NCBI GenBank assembly: GCA_963514095.1
Contig: OY741264.1
Coordinates: forward strand, 15,381,866 to 15,445,865
From: Eutrigla gurnardus
Lineage: Eukaryota; Chordata; Actinopteri; Perciformes; Triglidae
Direction of reading: 5' to 3'
DNA length: 64,000 nucleotides
Shown one piece after another: positions 23,330 through 35,422 of the stretch (its first letter is position 1; every line of letters starts with the position of its first letter). The position numbers and the translations under genes were made by a program. The notes under the pieces were generated by a model. It saw only the letters and a list, made by a program, of their open reading frames with translations. It was not told the DNA's origin and searched no databases.

Positions 23330-24540
23330 TATAAAACACTTTCTGTTCACACATACATGATGCAATTTTGGGATTAGGATGTAAACTAAACTAAAGAGAG
23401 AGAGTGAAGAATGTGTTTAAAGGCCCTGGAAACATATCTCTCAACCAGCATCTTAGTATTAATGATGTGAGTCTACATTATTGAAGTAAAAAAAAAAGTG
23501 TTTTTCTTTGTGCTCTTGGCACTATTATGAAGTAGGTGGGGTTCAGCTTGAAAGATAAGATGGTAATAGCATGTACTTCTGCATCTGTAATCAGGATTTA
23601 GCTACATTTAAATCACAATCTGATGACAGCTGATGGCTTGTTTTGGCCTCTCGTTCAAGTCTGACGCTCACATGAGCTGAGTTTAGAATAATATGTTTGT
23701 TTGTTTTTACTTTCATTGATGCTCATAAAGGTTTATTATCTAATGCCATCATTTAATTTAATTCTTCTAGTAACTGGCCATGATGAGATTGATTTTTTTG
23801 CTAAATAAAAAACAGCATAAGGGGGACAATGGGGCACAACCACAAACACACAAACACATTCTGTTTTTGCTGAATAATAAAAAATATTTAAGTTGGATTA
23901 ATCATGTTTTGAGATTTGTTTTTATTTAATTCTACCATGTGTTGCAACCTATGGGCAGCTTAGTTTAAACATTGTCAGTAATTGAAAAACAAGTATGATA
24001 AAGAAATGTTTGCTACGGATCTCCATGAAAACACGTCTAAATGTTTTAAAAATTAGCATGAGACCGGCGGCTGGCAGTGTGTTGAAGTGACCGGAGTTGC
24101 ACCCTGCTTGACCCCCTTTAACTATATGAAAGGTCCATGTTTCATTAAAAGCTGTGTGGAGCGTGATTTATGCTTGATTTATCAGAGAAGGCCTTTTGCC
24201 ATGTCCCAGGTTTTGGCCTGTCCTTGCTTATTTGACATTTTCTAAGTGGATGCAGATGGGAGTAGAAAATGGAGAACTTTGAGAAAAGAAATGTTTCATT
24301 GTCACAAGTCCACGTCAACTCATGCCTCTGTGAAAGTAGAGCACACCTTTATTGTCTACAAATATTTGTTTTATTCTGAATTCTGGCTCACTTCTACAAT
24401 AAATACTATGTCACTCTACACCTTAGTCGCTCTGGTTTGTTGTACACAACTCTCTATGTGGAAGTAATTTCTTTCTCTCCCACTACTACAAAATCACCTT
24501 CCTGTATGACTAAACTGCACTCTCACTTTTCGAGGAATTC
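23330..24540. other. No gene seen; unique A+T-rich sequence
   Basis: I see short A runs and no recognisable repeat, exon or RNA. A 73-codon frame at 24246-24467 has no family resemblance. Confidence 0.4.
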
Positions 24541-24775
24541 ACAGTTTGAAACACGTGAAAATGCTGAAAAAAACGACTTTGCCAGGTTTATAAAAAACAT
24601 AATGGTTTGGCAAAAATGCTACAAAACTACTTTGTTAGGTTTTGTAAAAAAAAAAAATGTTTGGCTTAAAATGACTTGGAAAAAATCACTTCTACTTGGT
24701 TATGTTTAGGTAAAGTTATTGGTTCAAACAGGACACGAACAGCAGTCTCCGGACCTGTCCACTAACAAATATGTT
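24541..24775 (+). repeat. Dispersed repeat with internal AAA-CTACTTTGTTAGGTTT units
   Basis: Three degenerate tandem units (near 24560, 24610 and 24670) share an ACGACTTTG/ACTACTTTGTTAGG/CACTTCTACTTGGTTATG pattern, followed by AACAGGACACGAACAGCAGT. A related copy lies at 42345-42500. I know this as an abundant teleost family of unknown class. Confidence 0.45.
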
Positions 24776-26080
24776 TATATTTGTCGACTGCATAATATGT
24801 CAAAGTAAACATAATGCAGGACAAAATATATTTCCCTTGAAACATAATTCACAATGCAGTTTGTTGTATGGGAACATCATTTAATCACTCTCTAGCTCTC
24901 ATAAAGCAGTGTGATTGCCCATAGCATCACCATCTGCCAGCTAGCACAAGGTGAAACACTAAGCACTCTAGTGGGATGAATGAGTGAGTGCTGCTGGTGT
25001 GTGAGTGTGTGTGCATGCCCACTTTATCCACACACACTTACCCGTCCTCGCCGTTAACCCTGGTGTAAACAGCTCAGTCTTACTGTATCACTGCGCGTAT
25101 GACATTCTCCTGGCAGACGGAGAGGGACCGTAAGTTAGCCCACCAGTCAGATATACGTTGGGTAAAGCCTGAAGCATACAGAATTCATCCATGGTGACTC
25201 ATTTTCAAGAAGGGGGAGCCATGCACCCTGATCTGTGCAGTGGGCCGATCTAAATGTCATTGTGTCCCTTGTGTACAGGTTCAGCATTCGCTTTTCCTTT
25301 TTCCTGAATGAACATTACAGTAATTTATTTCAAACTTTTTGAGGTTTCCAGCTGGAATCTGGAAAGTCTGAAGGTGTTCCTGTTGTATTGGTACTTTCCA
25401 TTGAATGTACAACAAGTAATATAGAACATTTACAGTTGTATATTTTAATTTTCTTGGTGCTAATAATAAGGTGTCCCATGGATAAATGTACTTTTTTTCT
25501 ATAGTTATTTTGAGTTTTTTCAGACTCATCAGACTCATCTTTATCGACAGTTTCTCCTCCAACAGGAATGTTGGAAACAGTTCACATGCAAGATAAGGGT
25601 AAAAAAAAAAAAAGCTTCTCAGTCTGGGAGCTAAGATAGCTCACCTGGCAGAGTAGTAGAACTGGGGCCCCCATGTTCTATTGTTTTTTTTTTTTTTGCT
25701 CAGTTTGTTCTTTTATTAATATGTTCCTCGAGGGACAGGTGGAAAATAGCAATTTGCTACAACCTGGTAAAATGCATATTTTCTTGTTGTACAAGATTAA
25801 TGTCTTATTGTGCATTGTCCCTGTCTTGAACTAAAATAAATTACAAATAACTGAGCCCAGGTTGGAGCCTGACCTGTGACCCATTGAAGCATGTTATACT
25901 CTCCCTTTCCAATGTGTCTCTTATTGTTATCAAATAAAAACCAGGCTGCTGAGCTGCAGATAAAATCATTATTTTACAATCACGACATTGTCACATGGTT
26001 TCACTAATTTTTTCCTCAAGATTGTAAACTCATCTGAGACAGCCAAAATAGTTCAGTATACAGAGGGCTTGAATCAGAGA
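24776..26080. other. No gene seen; possible SINE head fragment
   Basis: At 25625-25680, AGCTAAGATAGCTCACCTGG followed by CAGAGTAGTAGAACTGGGGC resembles the tRNA-like head of a fish SINE, between an A run and a T run. It lacks a complete cloverleaf and B box, so it is not a tRNA gene. The rest is unique. Confidence 0.35.
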
Positions 26081-26140
26081 CAGACAGTCGGTGGATAAGG
26101 TAGACACTCACGCAATGGCTAAGTGAGACAGTGAGTATGG

Positions 26141-26196
26141 CAGACAGACAGTCAGGGGGTAAGTCAGACAGACAGTCAGTGGGTAAGTCAGACAGA
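26141..26196. repeat. 24 bp minisatellite CAGACAGACAGTCAG
   Basis: Two adjacent 24 bp units (CAGACAGACAGTCAGGGGGT plus AAGT; second with one change) and a partial third. A degenerate unit lies upstream at 26081. Confidence 0.7.
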
Positions 26197-26400
26197 TATG
26201 TATCCTCCCCCGAGGGCTCCAGGGGGAAGGGGCTGTGGGAGAAGAGCAGCAGCCAGGAGATAAGACTCTCACGTGGGGCTGCTGTCGTGTAATTCCCCCT
26301 CTAATACAGCCAGGCCCTGGTTCTCAGCTCAGCCCTGATCTGCACAACCTCTCCTGAGACTCAGCTGTCACAACCCAAGTCTGCCTCGACTCTGAGCAGC

Positions 26401-26403
<3 letters not shown>

Positions 26404-26464
<61 letters not shown>
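26404..26464. repeat. (CA)n microsatellite
   Basis: An uninterrupted run of about 30 CA units, likely polymorphic. Confidence 0.95.
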
Positions 26465-26466
<2 letters not shown>

Positions 26467-27274
26467 GGTGCTTAAGCGTTTGCATGAGTGTGTGCATGTC
26501 AGAAAACGAGAGCAAGCCCTGAGCCATGTGTGTCATTTACCATGAGAAGCTCAGGCAGGCTGAGGCTAAAGCCAGACAAGTTCCTATAGGGAGAGAGGAT
26601 CAAGCCACAGCAAGGGTTACTCAGATCTCTGTGCTTACAGATACAGCTGTGTGTCGACTCCGTCTCCCTGTCTGACTTTGTGTGTGTGAGTACGTGTGTG
26701 TTCTCATACATAGACATGCTGTCTCTGTTGCTGCTGCAAAAAAGGAGGCAGTCCCATTTTTACTCGAGTCTTACAAAGTCTCCAAACATCCTGAAAGCCG
26801 CCGAGCAAACCGGTCTTCTACTGGTGTCATGTTAATGTACATTGCTCAAGGGCACCTCAGCATCAGCACGGCTGCCCACTGACATTTTGTAGAATAATCC
26901 TGCATAGTTAATTTCCTTAAATTTATATTCTATTATAGTTTGTTTTGTTTTTTGCACAAAAGGCTATTTAGATATGTAAGAAAAATAATCTAAAGAAAAA
27001 CGTAGCTACAAAACATTGTCATTGAGCTTAATGAGGGATAGGAGGAGATTTCCACCTGCCAGTACATAAGTTATATGTTTCATTTGCTTCTCATTGTTTG
27101 TTTGGGGAAGAAGGGACACACAACTGCAGCTTCATCTGTATTGTTCGCATGTTCCCGTTATTAATATGTCCTACATTAATAATCATATGTGACCATATTT
27201 AATGTTACATAGCTCCCTCTGGTATGGAGATATTACAAGTGGCCAAGTCATCTATCATATTCTCTTCCCATCCT

Positions 27275-27315
<41 letters not shown>

Positions 27316-30192
27316 TTCATACTCTGTGATCCTACTGGTCAGCACTCACTGCTGCAGCACATCGTTTAATTACAAATATATCATGGAGCCATCTTTCTCT
27401 CTCACACACACACACGCACACACAGACACACACACACTCAGGCTGCTCGTCAAAGCAAGATCATACAAATATTTCCACTATTTAAAGGACCTTTACACCC
27501 ACTTGCAAAATAATCAATAGCTCAGAGAGTAAGAATTAGCACAATCGAACCAATAAGAGCACTTTAATTAAAGCAGGCGAAAAAGCAAGGCCCATAATTA
27601 AACAGCAACATCCATATACTGTATTTAGACACTTTTTATGCAAAGCCAGTCCGACCATGCATTGACAGTATCTAATGCTGTGTCATATAAGTTATTCCAT
27701 AAAATGGCAAATAAGTTCCCGTGCAATCCGCTCACAACGACTTTGAGCCTTTCTTTTCAGAGATGAAGTCATCTTGTGTTGGACTACTGTATGTTGTAAC
27801 ACCTCTGTTGGGTAGCAAATAACTGACTTACAACTGCAGTGTAGAGCAGGATGATGCATACTGCAGAAATTTGGAGATGGCTCCTAGTTTACAGTGTAAG
27901 TGTCTGCGAGGGAGGGAGGGAGCAGTGGAGCAGATGAAGGGGAGGATTTCACTAAGATTAGGTTCATTGAGAGCCCAGTTCACAGACAGACATTAAAACT
28001 GACTAACAGGTTTTCATGCTGACAGGGAAAGGCGACAGTGGATGCTTGGTCCTTGCCATCATATTCACACTGTGTCGCATGTTCCCACTGGGAAATGTCT
28101 TCCACTGAAGTTAGAGGCTCAAAAGCATCCTTAACTAGCTGTTAAGGGAAGACTCATTAAGTCTTTGTGAGAGGATCCAATCATCAACCTTCTGGAGGAA
28201 CATTTCTTAGTGTAGTCTCTCATCACACCACAAAGAGAAACAGAGAACACAAGAGAGACACAAGGAGACACACACACGGAGCTCCAGGATTTCAGTGGAT
28301 AGCATCACAGAGCCATTTCCTCTCCCATCAGCCTCCCAGTGCTCCAAGGGGGGGAAAGAGTTGATTTAAATCCTACATCACCTTCCATTGTCTAGTCCAT
28401 CACTAACACTTAGGATTGTATCCACATTCCCCGTACCCTGTTGCCCCACCTTCCGTCTGCTCTCACCACCACCATGTCCTCTTACCCAGCAATGATGAGC
28501 CTGTTTCCAGAGGTCCACGCTGATGCAACACGGCACAAAGACACATTCACACACGCTGTGGAAACGTGGAATACACAAGACAGGACAAATGAGACGGCGG
28601 ATACCGTGGATAAGGACACAAACACATGCAGACAGAAGTGCAATTGCAATCATAAAATCCCATTAACTGAAAGGAGAGGGCATGTGCATGAACAAGAAGT
28701 GGACAAAATACCAGAAACACCACTTATTGAAATATTTAAAGTATAGTAGAGTAATGTATGTCAATGTTGCTACTCTCCATCTCATAGTAATTCAACATGT
28801 GGCCATTTCATGAATCCTTCTACAATTGATGTTCAAAATATCAGCTTTTACAAAGGAAATGATCAAACGACCGGTTAACATTTTTTGCATCCTGTTAGAA
28901 TCACAGCTCTCTCCTTCTGCAATTCAAAAGCAATGGCAATATTGAAACAAAAACGTATGTTTATACATTATTAATGTACTCTGAACCAAAAGGAAAAATG
29001 GCGGAGCTTTCGTGCAAGAGCCCAGTGCAGCACCTGGACAATGTACTGTGGATACACCCACCAGTTTTGTCACAAATGGTGCGGAATGGAGCATTTTAGC
29101 TTCATGTGGACAAAAACAGTAATGCTGTGCTTCTGTTGTCTAACACTCTAAAACACCAAAGTCACACAATAATACAATCAAACTAATCGATTGAGGCAAC
29201 GTTATACCAGCAACTTCAATGTTCTGTGAGGTGAAATTAGGGTTTCTTTCAAAGGAGTGTGCTATCTTTGAAGAGAGCTTAGATAACTGTGTTGTTTCCC
29301 TGTTGGAAAGTGCTGTATGATGGCAACCAAATATTTTAAATATAGTATATACTTAAAACTTATATTAAGTATTTTTAGGTGTCTTAGATACATGTTGCTG
29401 CTGCCCCTGTCCACAGCAGTACTGCTTTGTTCCCATACTGATACTGTCTGTTTCTCCAAACTCCAAGCAAAAAATCCAAACTGTTGCCTTAACCAATGCA
29501 CAGAAGTTCTAACGAACTCTGATCAAAGAAAACAACTTGACCTGTTAAGATTGCACGCACGCAGCATTGTGAATAAAGTTAAGTTTCTCCAGTAAAAGAC
29601 CTTTTATAGAAACCTTTATACAAAGGCTATTCAACCAGTAGTGGCGGTCAGAAAAGTAACATTCATGTAATCACGGTAACCTTCATCCTGACAAGTTAGC
29701 TTAACTTCCAGTTACGTTTCATATTGTAAACCAGTCAATGAAAGACACGAGTTTTGGCACACGGTGAACTGGTCTAAAGGCCTGGCAATCGTGTCCTCTT
29801 TTCTTACTTACTAACTCGGCAATTATTGAATTGAGAGTCCGTTCTGAATAAAATCTTGACAGAGATTCCCACCCCCATACTATCAGAGCAGCAGTGTCCA
29901 ATTTAGGTGGTCATCACTCTAATGTACGATTCAAAGGCACATTAAGCAAAGTTATTTATGGCCATTTGGAAGCCAGCTGTATCCCGTTCACACAGACACA
30001 TATAACCTTCTTGAGGAGCAGAATGAACACCAGTGTGAGTCATACAGGCAGCCATCATTCAGTGGTTGATGACTTTTCTGCATGGTCGGCTGTTTGAATT
30101 GATCCATGTGATGAAGATTAACTTAATAACACTTCACAGATTCCATGATTTAGCCTATTAACTACTACTTACCTAATTACACTAGTGTCGAT
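26465..30192. other. No gene seen; microsatellite and weak LINE-like trace
   Basis: A CA run lies at 27281-27314 and a second CA-rich patch at 27405-27438. Near 29525-29595 a frame ends with LDLLRLHARSIVNKVKFLQ then a stop; ARSIVNK is reminiscent of the N-terminal endonuclease of CR1/L2-type LINEs, but this is weak. The frame at 28441-28746 lacks domains. Candidate conserved sequence at 27530-27720 is listed separately. Confidence 0.35.
27530..27720. promoter_or_regulatory. Candidate conserved noncoding element
   Basis: Unique, non-repetitive sequence containing a palindromic homeodomain-type site CTTTAATTAAAG (27562-27573) and CATAATTAAAC (27593-27603). No open frame of note is present. The regulatory role is inference from texture only. 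Confidence 0.25.
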
Positions 30193-30424
30193 TAGTGTTG
30201 CTTTCGTTAACTAAAATTATGACGAAATATCATCAACGAACCTTTATCACCTGAGGAAAACGAGACAAGACGCAACAAAAATGCTGGTCATGTGACGAAA
30301 ACGATAATTAAATATATAATGCAATATTGTAGATGAATAAGAACAAGACTAAATGTGGTTTACAAAACAAAAACTATGTTAAAATGTGTTTTAATTTTCA
30401 TTGACCAAAACGAGGCAAGACGAA
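30193..30424 (+). repeat. Dispersed repeat E, copy 1 (left part, interrupted)
   Basis: TAGTGTTGCTTTCGTTAACT then CCTTTATCACCTGAGGAAAA, CGAGACAAGACGC and GGTCATGTGACGAAAACG match copy 2 at 31905-32345 in order. The copy is cut at 30424 by the GGGCCC element. GAC/GAG-rich ACGAAAACGAGACGAGAC strings are typical of a widespread vertebrate repeat. Confidence 0.6.
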
Positions 30425-31420
30425 GGGCCCTAGTTTCGTAGACCAGGCGCAGTCAGCACTCAGCGCACCTGCGCCATGCCGACGGGGTGTGTCCGCCTGG
30501 ACGTTGCAAGTTTCGTGCACCGCGCAGGCTCGCGCAGGCACACCTCCCGTCTCGCCCACCGGTGCAAGTGGGAAAGAGGGAGGAGAAGAAGGCGTGAGTG
30601 GGAGACGAGGAGGAGACGAGGAGGAGACGAGGAGGAGACGAGGCGTGGACTGGGATTAATACAGCCGATTCAGATCTTCACCAATCAAATGAGCTCCTCT
30701 CCTCACCTTTAATGCGTTAGGGGAGGTTCAATGCAAGTTCCGTCACTTGACAACCCGATGACAGAAGCAGCGCCGGCGCTCCCACCACGCGCTGTGCGTG
30801 CGTATCATAATAATAACAATGCTGATATTATAAAAACCAGGAGAGAGAGAGAGGGAGATGTTTTGGTCCGAGAGGCTGAGTTTCCGTTACGCGCCCCATC
30901 CGCCTTTGATCTGACGTCAGATGTGACGGGACAATCTATATAGATATAAATTCACGTGTTGATTCAATTAGTTGCATTAAATAGTGTTTGTTGTGATTAT
31001 TTATTGCATTTAAATGTGCCTGGAACTGTGGAAACCTGCCTGTGAGGTCTCGGTGACGTGTGCGCACTGCGTTCCGTCAGCCAAACTTCCGCGCCGTCAG
31101 CCAAACTTCCACTCCGCCAGCTGTAATTCGCCTTGAATGAATGGACTTTATTTGCGCCTCGCGCCTTGTGCCGAGAGTAGACCAGGTTGGAGCTGGCGGG
31201 CTTTCGGCGAAGTCTCGGCGAGGCTTTTTGCCACGAAACTTCCGCTATGCCAAGCTGAATCTGTGACGCCTCCCACTGCTGCGCCGCCACACCCATCTTG
31301 GCGCAGGCGATCCACCAAACTGCCAAACTGACCGTGCGCAAGGCTGCGTGGGTCGAAACTTGCATTACGCCGGCTCCGCCACCCTCCGCCGCCCTGCGCT
31401 ACGCCATGAAACTAGGGCCC
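30425..31420 (-). mobile_element. Non-autonomous DNA transposon with GGGCCCTAGTTTC ends, copy 2 (inverted)
   Basis: A 996 bp element starts GGGCCCTAGTTTCGTAGACC and ends GCCATGAAACTAGGGCCC, flanked by GAA at 30422-30424 and 31421-31423. It is the reverse complement of 2381-3332 almost throughout, including TGACGTCAGATGTGACGGG and TCTATATAGATATAAATTC. It has an extra GACGAGGAG array (about 30603-30647) relative to copy 1. The 64-residue frame 31137-31331 matches the minus-strand frame of copy 1 with few changes, because DNA identity is high rather than because of any known protein. Confidence 0.75.
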
Positions 31421-31696
31421 GAAATGTTATAACGTTTCATCTCGTTAAGTCACGTTATAACTAGGCTCGTTCGAGGTGAACTGCACCTCGCCTGGAAGAG
31501 AAGCCTAGACGAGAGCAGCGGAGCAGCAGGAGGCGGAGCTTAAAAGCTGCGCTCCAGTCAGACAGTTTCCATTGGCCTTCGAAAATTTGACAGAAAGTCA
31601 TAGAAAAAGTTACATCCTGTTAGACGCGATCTGTAGGCTATCCGTAGTTTGGGACCACGTTCGCATTTATTTATATTTGTTCATAAATATCTGTGG
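31421..31696. other. Remainder of interrupted repeat and unique GC-rich flank
   Basis: Just after the target duplication, GTTATAACGT (31426-31435) and ACGTTATAAC (31452-31461) form an inverted repeat. A GC-rich block with GGAGGCGGAGCTTAAAAGC follows. No gene is supported. Confidence 0.35.
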
Positions 31697-31790
31697 TAAA
31701 TCAGAATCAGAATACTTTTATCACCCCTCGGGAAATTGTACAGCTGCAGTTGCTACATAAGAGAAAGAGAGGAAAGAAAGAGTCAAATAA
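31697..31790 (-). repeat. LINE 3' tail-type repeat
   Basis: AATCAGAATCAGAATACTTT then ATCACCCCTCGGGAAATTGT matches, from memory, the 3' end of CR1/Rex-type fish LINEs. Read on the minus strand it ends in (ATTCTG)n, the expected short tandem tail. Confidence 0.5.
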
Positions 31791-31802
31791 GTCTAAAAAT
31801 AT

Positions 31803-31861
31803 AAAGTATAAAACAATGCCAATAAATATTACTAATATTTATTGGCATTATTTTATACTTT
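31803..31861. repeat. Near-perfect 28 bp inverted repeat (hairpin)
   Basis: AAAGTATAAAACAATGCCAA then TAAATATT (31803-31830), a 3 nt loop ACT, and its reverse complement (31834-31861) match at 27 of 28 positions. It could extrude as a cruciform. No flanking element explains it. Confidence 0.85.
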
Positions 31862-31904
31862 GTATTTTTTTTAACAGTTATACTGTATTAAATGTGTATC
31901 TGGG

Positions 31905-32345
31905 TAGTGTTGCTTTCTTTAATGAAAATTGTGACTAAATATCGTCTTCAACAAACCTTTATCACGTGAGGAAAACGAGACGAGACGCGAAAATGCTTGT
32001 CATGTGACAATAACATATTTGGTTGGTAAAATAAATATGTTGTAAATTCAAATCAGAGCGTCTTCTGTGTCTGGAATCGATGTATTCTTGAGTCTATAAG
32101 CTAACAATAATATAATAATAAGATAACCTTGTTTGAATTGTGAAATGGGTTTGGCTTAATACAATCTTTGACTAAAACTAGACTAAAATGTCATCAGTTT
32201 TCGTAGACTAAAACTAGACAAAAATAGTCATGGACAATTCTGACTAAAATAAGACTAATATGCTCAGACTTTTAGTCAAACTAATAAAAACTAAAATGAT
32301 AGCTTGAGACAAAGACTAGACTAAAACTAAAAGTAAAACAGGCCG
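31905..32345 (+). repeat. Dispersed repeat E, copy 2
   Basis: TAGTGTTGCTTTCTTTAATG, GAGGAAAACGAGACGAGACG and CTTGTCATGTGACAATAAC are followed by many GACTAAAACTAGAC-type degenerate units to about 32345. This is a fuller version of the repeat at 30193. Confidence 0.6.
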
Positions 32346-33836
32346 TCAAAAACAACAGTAGTGTCTATCCTTTCACCAGGCACAGGGAACTGTCAATTAA
32401 ATCAATATTGATTTCCTACCAAAGCAACTTGAGATCAAGAGATGATCCATTAACATCTTGCTGCTGTTTTACCACAATACTTCTTGTTCCCGGTCTTTCA
32501 GGTAGTATAATAATACAGTGATTCTCCCATGTTCCAACTTTATCCAATCACAATCAACCATTGTGTAGTCTAATGCAAATGAAACAAAAGTGATCTGACA
32601 TTCAGTGTGACATCCAGCCCACCCCAGCCTGAGGATTCAGTATGGCGGGTGGTTGTCTGTTGGTGCAGGAGTTTCCCCTTGTGGTCCTTGCTGGGCAAAT
32701 TTCCTTCAACGCAGTATGACCGGCTGTCAGTCAGCTTAGAAGGTCCCAGGTGAAGGTGCAGCAACCCTTATCTGGACCTTACCTGGACTTCACCGCCCAT
32801 CTGGACTGGTGCTTAGTGCTAGCTATGTCCTCTCTTCCATGCAGGAAGGCACCCATCCAGAGATACAAACCTTATCTAATTTACATGCTTTGTGGGTGTG
32901 ACTTTTTGCTGTGTACTACTCACCATTCATATCTATTCAATGCTCAATGCTTAAACAACAAAACAAAACAAAGGCACAACATTCTGAACTTGCTACAGAC
33001 TGATGCATTTACCTTTAAAACATCTTCTTCCAAGTCCATGACCAAGTCCCTGGATAACCCCAGAGGGTCCTAGGTCCACCCAGCACTGTCTCATAAAATC
33101 CTGTGGAAAACAAGTATTACCTCATCCAAAGCTGGATGCACCCCTGCACACTTATACACTCACACACTTAAAACTCATTCTGATAGTAATGAGCTCATAG
33201 AGAGTCCTGCTGCAGGTCACTTCCATCTAGATGGACTTTAGCTGAAGGATGAGTGGAACCAATTGTATGAACAGATTTATTCTTAAGTGGCAAGTTGGCA
33301 TGATTTAAGAGAACTTGCTGCAATTACCACTTAAGAATTTCCTCTGAGGCAGGAACAAAATTCCCAGGCCTGTTGCATGAGTCATATCCAGATAGTTTTC
33401 TTCTCCACCGCTGATGGGGACAAGGTCTGGCCTGGAAATAGTCCACATTTTAGATTTTAGTAGCATGCTTTGGACTGGGAACTTCTGCAATTATGCCAAG
33501 AGCTGTTCAGGGGAAGGTACTCTGTAGCCCTCAATAACCACATGATGTATGTGACCTGTCACCTCCCTCCGACAGCCTCCCATCTAAAACCCGGTCGCAT
33601 GTACCTGACCTGATGCAGAATCACGGCATGACCAATCTTTTTATGTGTGGGCAATCAATATCTCCCAAACTGTAGGGGGCAGTGTATCAAAAACGTACGT
33701 CTATAGCATGATTTTTAGTATGGTTTTCAGAAATGTTGGCCGAAAACACGGCTCACTTGATCCCACAACAGGACGCATCTGATGTTGTGACGTCACTGGC
33801 CGAGGCTTAAATCACAGACCACACAGACAATTATTA
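32346..33836. other. No gene seen; unique sequence
   Basis: The frame at 32750-33073 and the minus frames here lack domains and are not flanked by consistent splice sites. No repeat family was recognised. Confidence 0.4.
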
Positions 33837-34005
33837 AATGGTAAATGGCCTCATTTATATAGCGCTTTTGTCCAAAGCGCTTTTTACAGTAATGACTGAC
33901 ATTCACCCATTCATACACACATTCACACACCGACGGCGGAGTCAACCACACAGGGCGACAGCCAGCTCGTCAGGAGAAATTGGGGTAAGGTGTCTAAACC
34001 TCCCC
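33837..34005 (+). repeat. Dispersed repeat TGGTAAATGGCC...ATATAGCGC, 5' part
   Basis: ATGGTAAATGGCCTCATTTA then TATAGCGCTTTTGTCCAAAG and CATTCACCCATTCATACACA are the start of an abundant teleost repeat. Its 3' portion appears as a separate copy at 42740-42960. Confidence 0.65.
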
Positions 34006-34079
34006 CCCAATTATTAGCATCTGATTTCATGTCAAATCACTCCCACTTATCAGATTAAGATGAAAGTTCACATTTACTG

Positions 34080-34325
34080 CTTCTCCTGTTCAGGGTCTCT
34101 GGGGGGCTTGAGCCGATCCCAGCTGACATTGGGCAAAGGTAGGGTGCAACTGGACAGGTGGCAAGTCTATTCACACCTACTGGCAATTAAGAGTCATCAT
34201 TCAGCATGTCTTTAAACTGTGGGAGGAAGCCAGGGAGAACTCCACAAAACTCCACACAAAAGGCTGCCTTAAACCCCAAACCTTCTTGCTGTGAGGCAAC
34301 AGTGCTTACCACTACACTACCATGA
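34080..34325 (-). repeat. SINE-like element copy 3, with tRNA-like head
   Basis: Read on the minus strand it starts CATGGTAGTGTAGTGGTAAG and CACTGTTGCCTCACAGCAAG then AAGGTTTGGGGTTTAAGGC, resembling RNA polymerase III A and B boxes of a tRNA-derived head, though decayed. It continues through the part shared with copies 1 and 2 (CAATGTCAGCTGGGATCGGC). Polymerase III origin is inferred from the box-like motifs. Confidence 0.65.
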
Positions 34326-34336
34326 CAGGTTGAAAT

Positions 34337-34338
<2 letters not shown>

Positions 34339-34378
<40 letters not shown>
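34339..34378. repeat. (GT)n microsatellite
   Basis: An almost pure GT run of about 18 units, directly next to the SINE head. Confidence 0.95.
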
Positions 34379-35377
34379 ACTGCAACATTAAGATGAGACC
34401 AAGATGAAATTAACACTGTATGACAAGTTAATGCAGCTAAGAGAGTCTGTTAAATCAGATTGAGAACACTCAAGCAAACATGGTTATTAAGTGACTAGCA
34501 CCATTAAAAACGTGCCTTTCTTTCAGTTAGTGTCTCCTGATTGAAATGCCCAAGAAGGGGATTGTTTCAAAAAGTATTTTTTGTTGGTGCCTTCATGGGC
34601 ATTTTGCTTGGCTGCCACACAATAACCATTGTATCTTGATAAATTAACAAATTCACAGGATTTTTTCACAAAACCCAAGTCAGCATATTGTTTTATCATC
34701 TAGGTTTGATTTTCCAACACTGTTTGGCATGCACAGATTTTCAGCAGGTGGTTCAATGAAAACATCGAGATGACATACCTCTGGCAGATTTCCAGTATAG
34801 CTTTGCATTTTTACAGGCCTTAATAAAATTAACTGCAACTAATAGATGCCTAGAGGACATTCAGCATTCAGTTTTGTTTTTTATATTTCAGCAGGTGTTT
34901 CTTTTACTTTGTCTAGCCCTTACATACAGTATGTGTCCTCACACAAACAGCCATAAAAAGGACATTTGAAATGACCAGATATTCCCTTCCCAGCATTCTC
35001 CACTGCAGCCTTGTGAGTTTTTTCTTACTGCTCCCACCTCATTCTAAACAGCCCCAAAGCCGTGGTCTTTCTCAATGCCGGGTCATTATGTTCACATCCT
35101 TTTATCATTTGCATATAGACAGTCTCTAGAAATACCTGTAGTCACAACAGCACGCTATCCTCAATTTGCTACTATATTGGAGTGAACACACACACACACT
35201 CACACATGGCCACAAACAAACAAACTCTCACACACGCTGTACAAGGTAGAGACTGTGATTTGTTTGTGACCTCCACAACTTCTATTGTTTCCTGTACTTC
35301 TGTCTCATAAAAATGAGTCAGATCACACGCAGATACAGCAAAAGAAGTGTCCGAACACAAACACACACACATTCATA

Positions 35378-35422
<45 letters not shown>

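Noticed and set aside
22742..23377. Several frames on both strands
   Set aside because: Created by (CT)n and (CA)n arrays; no domains.
25625..25680. tRNA-like AGATAGCTCACCTGG segment
   Set aside because: No complete cloverleaf or B box; better explained as a SINE head fragment.
30476..30943. Arg-rich frames in the inverted GGGCCC element
   Set aside because: Low-complexity products of the GACGAGGAG array within a non-coding MITE.
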